A model generated the notes under the pieces. It saw nothing but the letters and a program-made list of their open reading frames with translations. It searched no databases and was not told the origin of the DNA. 64,000 nucleotides of DNA from Calliopum simillimum. Taxonomy: Eukaryota; Arthropoda; Insecta; Diptera; Lauxaniidae. Location: assembly GCA_951812925.1 (NCBI GenBank), contig OX638371.1, positions 113,483,124 through 113,547,123 on the forward strand, read 5' to 3'. Shown here piece after piece: positions 11,255-24,100 of the stretch (position 1 is its first letter; the number at the start of each line of letters is the position of its first letter). The position numbers were made by a program, and so were the translations under genes.

Positions 11255-12421
11255 CTTTGTATGTATGTATATAGATTGCGATATTTACATCGATTCAACT
11301 TATTTCATGGTTAAGAAATGATCCCGAGGGTCGTGACTCTCATGAAATTCTGCCAACATTTTTGCCTGACAATTTTTTATTAATTTATTGTATAATAAAT
11401 CATTTTAAATGACTTTATGAATAAAACGTCTGCAATTAATACTAAAATACTTATTGGCAATTTATTTCTAAATTGATGTTCGATTGAATTCTATCTATAT
11501 TCCGTTATAAATACTTAGGTAATCATAATATATTATAAATAGTCGTTGTGAAATCGCGTTTATATTTCTGAAAAAAATATAAAAAAATTACACAAATTCA
11601 ATGGAACTTTTTAATTGAAATTTGGTTTTTCTCTTAAAATGAATTCATCTAACGTAAAGAGGTTGAAAAATTACATCAGAAAGTTTTCTCAGCAACAACA
11701 ACAAATAGCAATTGCAAACTATCAACTTTAGAATAAATACTTAAAGAAATTAAACCAATAATACAAATGTTAAAAAAAGCCTTTAACTAAACCGTCGCAA
11801 TGATATGCAGTCAGATTTAGTACGTATGTATGGTATATTTAATTGTGAGGTACCCTCCATTCTGATGTTTTATTAATGCATCTGGGCTGCAAAACTCTCA
11901 CTTGAGACACGAGACACGACCTGACAACGTCGACGCGACGTTTGCATACTGCACATACAGACAGACAGCCAGTCAGATAAGAAAACATGGTAACTGCTAA
12001 ATGCAAAACAAACAAAAAATCCAGATAGAAATCATTGAGTAATGGAAAAAGTACTAAGTACAATATTATGACGTATTTGACAGAATAAAACAATTCTATT
12101 GATAGCGTATGCATATTTTAAAGATAGTTTTAGTATTTGAATTTTCTTACCAGATGTTCTCAGTGCACTCTGTTATGTAAAATTTCGTGTACAAATTAAA
12201 GATATTCTTACATGCCGGACACAAAAAGATCAATAATTACTGAATTATTAAGTTGTATATCGTGATGTATTTGAATTTTAATGCCTTGATTTTATTTGAA
12301 TAGAAAATAATTTAAAGATTTTATACTGATTTCATTAAAACTTAGTGCATTTAGAAATAGAAATATTTGATTTTAGTTTAAAATGTAGTAAGGGTGTTAT
12401 CTTTGACCATATGATATCACT
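11255..12421. other. AT-rich intergenic stretch
   Basis: No coding signal recognised. A short frame on the minus strand at 11,839-12,114 has no known motif. Confidence 0.4.
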
Positions 12422-12549
12422 AAGGGTATTCCTTATAACGTATTCATGCCTCGAAAACTTCATAAACTCGTAAAATTTTCAAAACTCACATCGATTTTGA
12501 CAACTATTACGAGTTTTCGAGGCATTTACACGTTATAAGGAATACCCTA
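12422..12549. mobile_element. 128-bp palindromic MITE, same family as 10,642
   Basis: Ends AAGGGTATTCCTTATAACG and its near reverse complement enclose a hairpin with CTCGAAAA and CTCGTAAAA words. ACT flanks both sides (12,419-12,421 and 12,550-12,552), again a 3-bp duplication. It is a shorter relative of the nested element at 10,642-10,982. Confidence 0.7.
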
Positions 12550-12637
12550 ACTGTGTTAACCAAAAAGTTCTTTGTAGTAAGCACAATTCAAGTTAGCTGA
12601 GTTGAGTGATCATATTCATTGTGATTTGGCTTTGGTC

Positions 12638-13132
12638 TTGGTGTTCCATTAAGACGTGTGGTACTTTGATTTTAAATAAAACACAAACAGTTCGAAATCT
12701 TTCCAAACCGCGACTATTCGCGACTATCTCACTCTTTCGGCCATGTTTTCGATGACATTTTGCAGTATGACCTCCGGAATGGTCTCATCTTCGAAAAAAA
12801 CGGCCCGACCCATAAACCGCACCGAACAGTGACTCGCGGTGGATGTATTGACTTCTCCACGATCAGTTGTAGATTTTCCGAGTCCCAGATATGGCAGTTT
12901 TGCTTGTTAACATAGTCGCCGAGGTGGAAATAAGCCTCGTCCGAAAAGATGAGTTTTTGGAATTTTGGATTTTTTGGAATTGACTTGAAATTTAAGATCC
13001 AAAATTCGACGATTTTAATGCGTTGTTCTTTCGTGCAGCGATCCATAGCTAAAATCCTATACTGTCATAATATGGCGGAATGCAGATTTTAATCGATAAC
13101 AAAGTACCACACCTAGTATTGGAACACCCTTT
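12638..13132 (-). mobile_element. internally deleted mariner-like element
   Basis: Inverted ends share GTGTTCCA and GTGTGGTACTTTG (12,640-12,670 and, inverted, 13,095-13,128). Between them lies one minus-strand frame (13,046-12,729), MDRCTKEQRIKIVEFW joined to FQKLIFSDEAYFHLGDYVNK and VEKSIHPPRVTVRCG. That is the start of a known insect mariner-type transposase fused directly to the segment around its first catalytic Asp (FSDEA). The HTH-to-catalytic linker and everything beyond the second Asp are missing, so the protein would be inactive. The frame is still open over 105 codons. Confidence 0.75.
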
Positions 13133-15439
13133 ATCATAACAATATATATAACGAACGTAGGGGTCGCCCATTAACATTTTTCATCATAACTTCGTCATTT
13201 ACAATTCTATCTTAAAGAATGATATATCAATGTTTATGTCTCTGTTTTTGCTCCAAGAGTCATTGAAAACAAGTACCACATTCAAGTACTTACCCACCAA
13301 ACATCAGTTTCTACCACCCCAATGTAGCACCCTAGTATCAGAAAATTACAGTTTACATAAAATCTTAACCTTTTCTTAAGAAAGCATTAAGATTACTCCA
13401 ATAGAAATATTTTAAAAAGTTTAAATTATGTAAATAAAGGGTGTTTTTTTAAGCCCGATAGAATACAAAAAATTTAAATTTTGATGAAAATTTTTTTTTT
13501 TTTTTTGTTAAAGAATACTCTGGCAAATCATCATGAATAGACAGACTCACGTAGCATATAGTACGTGACACACGGCCAGCAGTGCTTGAATGGTTTTTCC
13601 AAAACATATGACTTTAGTAACCAAAGAAACCAAAGAAATTTTCATGAAAAAAAGCAACTCATTACAATAATACTGAAAACTCGCCATATCTCGAAATTGT
13701 GTCTCGGATTTACAACTTTTGCGCACTAATTTTGTAGCCAATTAAAATACCTTTCATAAGAGACCAATATTATTAGAATCCATCAAGGGTTCCGAACTTA
13801 TACCGGTTTTTATAATGCTACATACATATCGATCTTCCGATGGCTATATCTCAGTTCGTTTTGCGAATTTCGAAAAATGGAACGCAGAAAAGTTGTACAG
13901 AATAGTCCCAGAAATCTTATATTTTCCGGTGTTCTACCGATACCAGCCAACCCTGGATAGAACAGGTGCCTAGTTTTTTTTTTTTTTTTTTTCATACCAC
14001 CACTCTATTGTATATATATATATTGATTTTATGGAATGACTGAGATTTACATTTCAATTTCCGTTCAGGATAGCTATAATTGTGACAAAACAAACAATAT
14101 ATTGACCCATAATTAAATAAATATTTCTTACCGGTATCATTAATGGTTTAGGTTACAGTAATTTTGATCTTAGTTCTATAATTTATAATATCATAGCAAT
14201 ATTGTTAAGTAGACTTACAAGTTTAAGCCGTAGCAATGTCATAATTGAGCTATTTTGTAAAAACCTGTAACTTTGGATTAAATTATAAGTCAATCATTCA
14301 AATATTTACAATACTTATTAAGATGTCAATGATTTTGTCAACACTAATGGAATTATGACAATTCATTAGCATTTCAAAGGTTTCTTGTTTTATGTAAAAT
14401 TACCTGCTTATGAAAAATTAGCGCATCTTTTGTCTGGATGAAATCTTTTGAAAATTATTTGAAATTTTTGGAACCTTTGGTATACATGAATACAGATTTT
14501 TAGCATTGAATTTTGTAGTGTTCTTATAAAATTCTAAGGCGGATGTAAAACGTTCGTTTATTATCATTATTTATCTGTAAGTCTTCTATAATGTTCCAAA
14601 CAATGGATATATCTAATAACAATATGCCATCATTGTGTTATATTAAAATCATAGTACATATTTGAATGCCATGCTATAAATCAAATTAGAAAAGTTGTTT
14701 TTATTCCAAAAATTCTAACAAAACATTTTAAAAATGCGATGTAGAATGTCAATTTTTGCTATGGATTAAGATCATTGTTGATTGAATGTTGTTGTTTTTA
14801 TTTGGTTTTAATTAACACACATACAGATGTACATACGTACATTTATTATGTTTTAGTTTTTTTAGACAAATGGCATAAAACTTGATTTCATATTGTTAAT
14901 TATTATGTTGGCAAATTGAGCTATAAAAATACTACATGTACCGCAACAAACATACGTAAGCACTAGGGGTGTTTAAAAAAAGAAAAAATTGTTTCTTTAT
15001 AAGCCTTAAAAAAAATCTTTGTAGTTTTTTAAAAATATACCTACCTAATAATGAAAAAAAAAACTATTTTAAAAAATATCGTGAATGAAGCTATTATGTG
15101 AACCTTAATGTATTAAGAAACCTCATTCAAAGCATTGGAAATTACGTATTTCGTATTTATGTCGTTTAGATAGTGTAGATAGCTGAAATACGAACTCATT
15201 TTCTTTGCATTCGAGATTGCGAGAATCATTGAGTATATTCTATCTGTTTACGTCAAACGTAAACAAAGTGCATCCTGCATATCTGCCTGCCTTTATGACC
15301 CGCCGCTCAGCGCTGCTGTCATTTACTCGGTGTGTGAACTAAATGTGCCATTTTTATACCACAAAAGTGACCCGACAGACTGGAATGAGTGTATGTTAAC
15401 ATTTTAATACCTAACTAACGATATCTATATCCCGTTAGT
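13133..15439. other. intergenic, nothing recognised
   Basis: AT-rich sequence with poly-T and poly-A runs (13,491-13,506; 13,974-13,992) and no recognisable domain on either strand. Confidence 0.45.
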
Positions 15440-16272
15440 CCTATTAAGGGAAATGAGCAGCGAGCCAATTTCAATGTCGGCAATTTCGCTGAGAGTATTG
15501 TGATTTAAGTCTAGCTCTAGCCAGAGCTGGGTAGTCACAGAGAAAGTGTTCGAGAGATTCTTGCTCATTTGCATCTAAGCAACTCCGACAAAAGGAGTTG
15601 AAAGGGATACCTAATTTTTCAGCAAGCTTGCCGATGGCGCAGAGTCCAGTGCAAACTACGATAATTCTTTATTATTAGTTAGTAAATAAGTAGTTTTTCA
15701 TACGCCAACACAACACTTCACATTTGAAGCCATCGGTGTATGTATATGGTGGTTTCGAAGTTTAGGTTTACACTGCCATCTTCCCACTGAGATCTATCTG
15801 AAATCCACACTCGAAAGTTATTATCAAAACTGAGTATGGGACAGGTGTAATCTGTTAAGCTGATAAGTTCAGTTTGCAGATTTTCGAGGATGGCAGAGTG
15901 ACCATACGGCTTTAGCACCCAAGAGCCGGTTTCCCTGAGTCTAACTGCACTGCTTGAAGCAATAGCTTTAATAAATGAGGTAGGAGGCGATAGATGTACA
16001 ATAACTCTTAGAGCTGCGGTAGGGCATGATCTTTGTGCCCCCGTTATACCGACACAGGCGGTCCTTTGCACCCTCTCTAGTTTTGTCTGACGTACTACTG
16101 CCGTGTACATCCAAAGTACCAATCTTGGCAGAACGGTTTTTTGAAGGCGTAGAAGGCTATGCAAGCGTTTTGGCATTGAGTCTACAAGACTTTGGTCTTT
16201 TTGGATGGTTATACATGGATCGAAGCATCTTTGACTGTATCCCAAAGTTGAGAAATACTTGTCGGCTGACAT
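15440..16272 (-). pseudogene. non-LTR retrotransposon fragment (RT C-terminus to RNase H start, plus C-terminal zinc knuckle)
   Basis: The 184-codon minus frame carries KLERVQRTACVGITGAQRSC, PTAALRVIVHL, AVRLRETGSWVLKPYGHSAI, DYTCPILSFDNNF and ends at a motif close to the RNase H entry, IYIHRWLQM, where intact copies read (I/V)YTDGSKM. After a gap, minus-strand text at 15,665-15,540 reads CTGLCAIGKLAEKLGIPF, FCRSCLDANEQESLEHFLC and YPALARARL, the zinc-binding C-terminal tail of the same ORF2 family. Most of RNase H is therefore deleted. Presence of RNase H downstream of the RT thumb points to the I/LOA supergroup rather than Jockey or R1. A second, more decayed copy lies at 43,780-45,500. Confidence 0.75.
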
Positions 16273-16470
16273 TAGCTGACTGCCTTCTTCAATTCACACT
16301 AAAGATTTTTAATTGTGTTGAGATCTGGTACATTTATTTTGTTGCTTGAAATCACTGCTTGGCGACTTCACTAGTGCGCTTAGGATCATCGTTCGGCTGA
16401 AAGACACAAATCAGTGGCATTTTTTCGGTAGTATATAGCAGCGTCACCTTCTGCATTATATACACGTAAA
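16262..16470 (-). pseudogene. Tc1-like transposase scrap (second catalytic Asp region)
   Basis: The minus strand reads MPLICVFQPNDDPKRTSEVA KQ, then degraded text with stops. Tc1-family transposases have (Q)(Q)DNDPKHTS around the second catalytic Asp, so the identification is good, but only about 40 codons remain and they contain stop codons. It abuts the non-LTR fragment. Confidence 0.55.
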
Positions 16471-17838
16471 GGTGACGACTTTGACGAGCCAAAAAAAAAC
16501 AACAAAAACAATTTTTCGTGAGAGGTGTACTTCCGATAAATTTGCAAAATATTGTGATTGTTGTAGGCGTGCCAAAATTGGCTCACTTTTGCTCTACTCT
16601 GACACCCTTGTCAAACAGTGTACAACTCAAGATAATGCAATTTCTTCGATGGGATAGAGGTTCGGTAAATGACTTTTTTGGTATTTGTAATTAAACACTT
16701 AATCAACTTAAAATCGATTGTAAAATGCTCAGAACATGTCTAAGCAGTGAATTCAACTTTATCTTGACAACTGATAAAATGTACTACCTTTTTCTTATTT
16801 TTAGCGCTCCTGTCAAATTTATGGAAGTTAAGGTCCCTTTTCCTGTGGAGCATTACATATGCACATACATACATATATTGGGATAATTCTAACGCAGTAG
16901 TTTTTCTAAAGGATTTTCGATAAGTTGTCTTTTTTCGAACAACCTTAATTGAGAGATATATGTATGTTATATGCATATTGATGCTGCCTGAATAATTTAT
17001 GGTATTTGTGTTAAATTGTTTATACAAATACATACATATTTTATTTACAATTGTTACTAATACTTTTATGATAGGAAGTTACAGTTTCATTTTTGATGGA
17101 GTTTTTTGTAGTTTTTATTGATTTATGCTTAGTAAAAATATTATATAATCTAATGGATGATTGATTGCTTTGGATTTTTTGCAAAAAACATGCCAATTAC
17201 TTTTGAATCTGTGTATCAATAGAAATTTGTGGTTTTTATCTTTTATTTTTCTTTTGTTTTTGAAGGTTGATTTGATACGTTGAACTGACTTAGCAATTTT
17301 AAAATTTCTGTGATTTTTCCCTATTCGTTCTCCTGCAGATTTTTAGGCATTAATTTTTAGAAAGAATACTTTAAGGTTGGTTTTATTTATGAAAGAATAA
17401 AATTTTATAAAACACTAGCTTGCCACCCAGATGTTGTTCTGCCCTTCGTCCAATCCCTTCACTACTTTTCAAGTTCATATACCGGTTTTCATAAAGATTG
17501 CTGCTATAAGTGCAAAATACAGTGTTTTGACGGTTTTTTGTATAGGGGGATCAATGCTTCATGTTCAAGACTCCAACGACAGCTGTTACAGTTGCAGAAA
17601 AATAGTATTTTGAGTGTTATTTCTGGAGGTGAGCCTTCCCTAAATTTTTGCAAAAATCTTTTCTAAATTGAGATGTATATGATGTGTTCAGATTATAAAA
17701 CAGAATTAGTTCTCGTCAAACTAAAACAATTATCATACTACCTACGGTCATCATAGATTTTCGAAAAAAAAAAAAATTTGTTCAAATAAGAATCGAAATA
17801 TATAGGCAGGACTCATATATCACATATTTTATCACAAT
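16471..17838. other. intergenic, 3' of the GH1 gene
   Basis: AT-rich, no recognisable coding motif. A TTTATT (AATAAA on minus) near 17,839 could be the polyadenylation signal of the minus-strand GH1 gene whose stop codon is at 18,158. Confidence 0.35.
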
Positions 17839-18157
17839 TTTTATTTGTAAAAAAATCCCTTACATAACTACGAGTATATTCAATAAATAAAACATTTAAG
17901 TACAAAAGGCGCTTAATGGCGTTTTCGATTGTAATCGTCTTCTTTTTCGCTATTTAACTCGGACATAATACTTAGAGCATATTTTCTAAGTTAATTTAAA
18001 ATACAAAAAAGAAATTAAAAATTTTTTTTTCAACAATCGAAAACGGTTTATGTTAAAAACAATTCATTATTTTACGAGTATGTTTAAATTAAATTAGTAA
18101 CTCTCTATGGCAAGTTCTGTGTACTTATTTTTAACATTCACACTGTCTATCATGTCT

Positions 18158-21100
18158 TTAACTCTCGAAGAAACTTCGTACAAATGCACCCATTAACAGC
18201 ACCAATGTAAAACTGCGCCACAATTCCGTCGTCGCAATGGCAACTCTGCCACCACTGCTGCTATTCTCTGGTAGCAGTGCATTCGCTGTTATCTGCTTTT
18301 CATCCAATTTGGGGCGATAACTCCAATCGATGGTATTCGTTTTGCATATCTGTGCATACACTTTAGCCGAAACTTTTGGAGTGCGTGTTCGCTCGGGATG
18401 TGTGAAATCAACATGATACATACCGAATTTCTCGCTAAAAAAAAGTGCAAAAAATAAAAAAAAAACTGTGTTAATCCAGCAACAAAGAGATGCACTCAAA
18501 TTCACTTACGTAAAGCCAGCTTTCCATTCATAGCTATCCATAAGACTCCATGCAATGTAACCTTGCACATTCGCACCATCCTCAATTGCATCGAGCACGG
18601 CACCCAAATATGAATTTAGATAGTCAACGCGCGGGTAATCCTCCAGTCCACCCCTGTCGCTAACACCGTTCTCAGTGACAATTGTGGGTGGATTGTTGTA
18701 GTTCTTTTTGATCCACATTAGCAAATTGTACATGCCCTTTGGAACAACCTGCAAGCGGTACAGAAAGATAACGCAAGTGAGAACATGTGGATATTCACGA
18801 AATAAGAATGAAAATTTCATTAAAAAATAAGTAAAAGAAAATATCTAAATTTTCGAAAGGTTAGAGAGAGAAGTCGTACTTTTCCGCAAGGATACAGTAA
18901 TTTTAATTAAATAGTGAACTGAAAATGAATCGAGATAGAAAACATAAAGTTTTAAAAAAAAAAAAATTTTTAATTTGACCAAATAACCACTGACTTATTA
19001 AACTGCCCTTTTCTATAACAAAAAATATCTTTTAATGGTAATTACGCATATCACCTTTCCTTACTTCCTTAAGAAATTGGAATTCCGGCAATGTCATTGA
19101 ACTTGTTTCTTTTCTTTATTTTCTTGTAACAGATTTTAGTAGTCATCTTGTAATCATCCCTAAACACTTTTAATGTGAGACATCTTGTCTATATGTAAGT
19201 GTACTATACATTTACTGTATTCTCCAGCATAAGTTACAACTGAGTAATTTTCGCACCCTCTTTGTGTAATTGTGTTTTTCACCTTAGTACCAATGTATAT
19301 TATTTTATTTGGACCCCCTTGTTAACTGCATTATCTTATTCAACCGGGAATATCACTTAAATTGAATTAACTTTTGATGGGGTTTTTACTGGGGTACAAA
19401 CTACCCTTCACTTGTTTTTAACGTTCTTAGTTTTTTTTTTTTTTTTGCTATAGGGTGGTCTTAGAATAAAAGTTTATCTGAATTTAAAGCTGCATAATAA
19501 AGGCCAATGATCCGTCTTTTACGATCTATAGTCTAGTCACAATAAAATATGGACAATTTCGGGACCTACATTAAAATCCGTGACATTTTCCTGACGTTTT
19601 TCAATACGGGGCGAGAGGGCAAAATTCAGGAATTCCTCGCAAAATCTGAGATGGTTGGTCACAATCCTGATCCCATTCTTAACTATGATCCATAATCTAA
19701 GGTTTTTGATCTGATATTTATAGTCTATCGTCCATAATCTATAGTCTATGGTCAATAATGTATGGTCTATGGTTCATAATCTTACACAATAAAATATGGA
19801 CAATTTCGGGACCTACATGAAAATCCATGACATTTCCTGGACGTTTTTGAATATGGGGCGAAAGTGCAAAATTCAGGAATGCCTCGCAAAATCCGAGATG
19901 GCTTGTCACAATGCTGATCCCATTCTTAACGATCCAGGAAGAAGCAATAGTAGTTTTTGTTAAAGCCCTAGCCGGTAATACAATAGCTAATCTCTTGGAA
20001 GCTCCTTTTCAGTCTTGGTAATTTATAGTTAAATGGTACTCCACGCCCGTTTCGAGGATAAAATCTTCCCTCAATTTGAAATTTGGCACCTTAAGAACCC
20101 AACTGCTTTTGAAAAATAAAATTTCAAAATTTTGAATACTCAATTATCTCTAGAAACTTTTTTTCGAGACCAAGACTGAGGCCATGACTAAATGACCAAG
20201 GTCAAGACCAAGACCAAGACTCAATGTCCAATATCAAGACCAAGGCCAAGACTGCTATGGTTTTGGTCTTGGCTTGCTCATCACTATTTGTGAATACCTA
20301 ATAACTGAAGTATATTGTTATCATATTGTACTACTTTTAATGAAGACATATTCATGCATAGGTATATACTGAGATTGGAAGCTTGGCTAAAAAATTTATT
20401 CCCAAACGCAATTTAATCAATATCTTTTGCTTAGATTTCCTTATCGCTTTTTCATTAAGAAATTTTGTCTAATGTGCCTAATTAAAGACTACAGACATTG
20501 TAAAGAAGCTGTAATTATAATCTTAATTGTGAATAAATTTGCATTTACTATAGATAATTGTCTCGATAAACTGTAGTTCGTGGCTTTAAATTCATGATAT
20601 AAGCACAAGTCTGAATTTAATAATAGCAACAATCATATATTATATCATAAAACTTTATTAGTAATATCATCATAAAGTTAAATTCATGAGGGTTTATGCA
20701 TGAGAACTTTAAAGGCCTGCGCTTACATGTCACTAAATAATTAGTTGTTTGACTGAGTATCGACCAACTATTTACCTTTACATATGTATGTTCTCAATCG
20801 AAATTTTTCTCGCTTACCTTTAACCAAACAGAACCTGAGCCAGTCCAATTCGGATCTTGTTTCTCCACTACACCCATATCGTGATTAAATGATGGTATTG
20901 GAAACTTGGCCGAATTGTTGTGGTCATTTTTATGCACCAGATTTGTGGTATATGAATTTATGCCAAAGAAATCCGATGTGCCACGAATGCGATTAATTTC
21001 CGCCGTAGTGAACTCTGGTAAGCGTGATCTTGTAAAGCCCTGCTCCTTACTTAAGTTATGAATGCGATCAATCATTATTTGTGGATAATTACCGTGTTTT

Positions 21101-24100
21101 GTGAATATGGGATGACCAAACCAACCAACCTAAAGTATGCAAAAAAAAAAAAAATCAAAAATATTTAGATTCATGTTTATATACATCGTTATTTTCTCGA
21201 ATATCTTACATAAAATTGCAATGCTTGCTCTGATGCTTCAAAGTCAGTCAACGTTTCACTTCTTGGTTCTGGCCATGATATATCTAATGTTATACCGATT
21301 TTACCCTTCTGTTGTTTCTTATAGTTATCACGATACATATGAACCACCTCTGCATGTGCTTTTAACAGATTATGACCGCACAAGTAAGCCGGTATACCAG
21401 GATAATTATAAGATGGTGCCATATAATCAACACCGTAGCCATGCTCACACACATGCCATGGTTCATTGATGGTTGTCCAGATTTTTACGCGATCACCATA
21501 CATTTCAAATAATAGTCGTGCATAGTCCTTGAAAAGTGGTATTATTTCTGGATTCGTCCAACCGCCAAGCTCTTGTAGGCGTTGTGGTAGATCCCAGTGA
21601 TAGATTGTGACCATTGGTGTGATATTGTAATGAAGTAATTCGTTTATGAAATTACTGTAATATTTGATGCCTGCTGTGCTCACTTGATTCATGTAACCAC
21701 CGGGCATAAGACGAGGCCAGGAGATCGAGAAACGGTAGATGTCAACGTTCAGTTGACGCAACATTTGAACATCTTGACGCCACTAGAGAAGTGGAAGATA
21801 ACATTTAATTAGTAATGTGGTTTTATTTTGGCTTATAACTATATAAATATCAAATGGTTTGGTTAGGTCAAGGTGTAAAATATAAAATACATTTTTGTAG
21901 TGTCTTCGAAGATTCATTTTAGCTTGAAAATTAAACTTTTTGAACGATTTCAAAGTTTTGCTTAAGAGTAGTAATTTAAAAATTGATTAAATTACCAATC
22001 ATACTTATATAGAGCTACTGATGATTATTATTATTATCTTAAGGTGCTTAAAATTGACTGATCCGAGCAAGTGTGAATTATAGCTATTAATATCTAGGTT
22101 AGTTTTCGAGTTAACACTGTCATAAATGTCAATTAAATATACATACAGCTCAATCGTATTGTGTGTGACATTAAATATTAAAAATATTGTAATTAAACTC
22201 AATGAATTAATCGTTTTAGAACTAAAATTAACTTTAATTAACAACTTCCCAAATCTGATTGATTGTACAACTAACAACTATTTCTCGTATGCAAATACCA
22301 GTAGTTACTAACTACTATATCTACATATCTAGCCATATGTTTGAGTGTTGGTGGGTTGGTTGCTGTAGTTCAAAGCATAGCAAATTTGCCACTACGGATT
22401 CATTAATTCATATGTCATTGCGCGCATGCCACCACGGATCTTGATATACTTGTGACCAATTATAACAACATTTTTCAACACCTGCCACTTTAGCTCATTT
22501 TGTATGAATAGCAACCATAACAACAACAACAAGCAGATAAGCAAATAATTATAATTGACCAGATGAATGACTTAAATCAAGCTACTAAAGTCAAGCTTAG
22601 TGGTTAATACGAGTGGAGCAAAGTGGACTTGATTGTAGAAATGCTATGTATATTTCTGTGTTTAATCTTCAGTGCCTACATCTTAAACATATATGAAATT
22701 ATAGTCTAAGAGGCTGCTTCAAATGACTAAAGGATGATGTTTTCAGGAAAAAAAAAACAAAATTCTTGATATTCAAGTTCAATGATGTATGGTGATAGTT
22801 TTTAGCTTTTAGTTTTTTTTTAACAGACACTAAACCATTCTGAACGCAGATCTATATATTAATACGCAAAACAAACACGTGTCCATCTTTTTTCACTATG
22901 TTAGAAATATAGTACGACTTTAAATTATTTACTATTAGAAAGGAATTTGTGTGAAGATGTGCACAAAGTTAAAATTATGTTAATATTTTGACTTTAAGCC
23001 AGGTCAGATCAAATACAAAATTTTCAAGGTCACATAGAGCTGAAAAAAGGATAAAACACAAAGAAAAAGACAAAAAGCATATCACTGACTTCATGATTTT
23101 TATTTTGTTTATATTTAGCTTGAATTATACCAGATTGGCAGAAATTTCACGAAAATAATTTATAGCTCCCCCGGGGTGCCCCTAGAGGGGTGAAGTGTAA
23201 TACCAGTTCCATTATTTTTTCTCTCCCACATTTTTTCCTAGCACACCTAGGACCCCCATAACATTTCTGGGGGTCCTCCTACAAAATCCACATTTTTGAA
23301 AATTCGCTGTAACTGTCCCGGGATGACCCCAAGATAAGTAGGTGAAATGTATGACCATGCCCTATTATACAAAAAACACAAAAATTTTCAAAAAAATAGT
23401 GCAAAGCTTCCCCGGCGTTACCCCTGGAGGAGAAAAATGTATGACTATGTCTTCTTATTTTTTCCTCCCCACCATTTTTTCTTGACACACCTACCCCCCA
23501 TATGCCACCATTTTGTGGGTCCACCTACAAAATCCATATTTTGAAAATTTGCTTCAACTGCCCCGGGATGACCTCAATATAGGTCAAATGTGGCTATTTT
23601 TTGTCCCCAACATTTTTCTTTGACACATTTAACACACCCACCTTCTATAAGCCACCTTTTATGGGGCCCCCCTACAAAAACACAAAAAATTAGGAAAAAT
23701 ATCGAAAAATAATTCTTAGCTTTACTGGAGCATCCCCTAGAAAAGTAAAACGTATGGTCCTATGGTCTTATTATTTTTTCCGACATTTTCCCCAAACCCA
23801 CCCACCTCCTATCTTTCACCCTTCTGTAGGTACCTCTACAAAATCCATATTTTTGAACATACGCTATAATTTTCAAGGGATGACCCCTAGATGGGACAAA
23901 TGTATCACATAGCCCTATTATTTTTCTATCCCCAATATTTTTTTTTCCTTTTGGTTGAATATGGGAGTTCATTTATAAAGTGTCACTGTTTAGTTATTAC
24001 AAAGCAGTCTTGGACATTGAGTCTTGGTCTTGGTTTTAATATTGAACCTTGGTCTACGTATTGAAAAAATTTTTAGAGATTGTTAAGTGTTTTAAATTTC

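Larger units (their letters stand above)
18749..20817 (-). other. GH1 intron 3 (2.1 kb is between exons 3 and 4) with repeats
   Basis: Holds a duplicated ~145-bp block (19,537-19,929) and a CAAGAC-rich element (20,040-20,285), both listed separately. No coding signal apart from these. Confidence 0.7.

Noticed and set aside
16026..16349. 107-codon plus-strand frame
   Set aside because: Antisense to the non-LTR fragment; no motif.
21137..21469. 110-codon plus-strand frame
   Set aside because: Antisense to the GH1 catalytic exon.
23160..23950. CRISPR array
   Set aside because: Units are ~150 bp, diverged and without unique spacers, in a eukaryotic intron.
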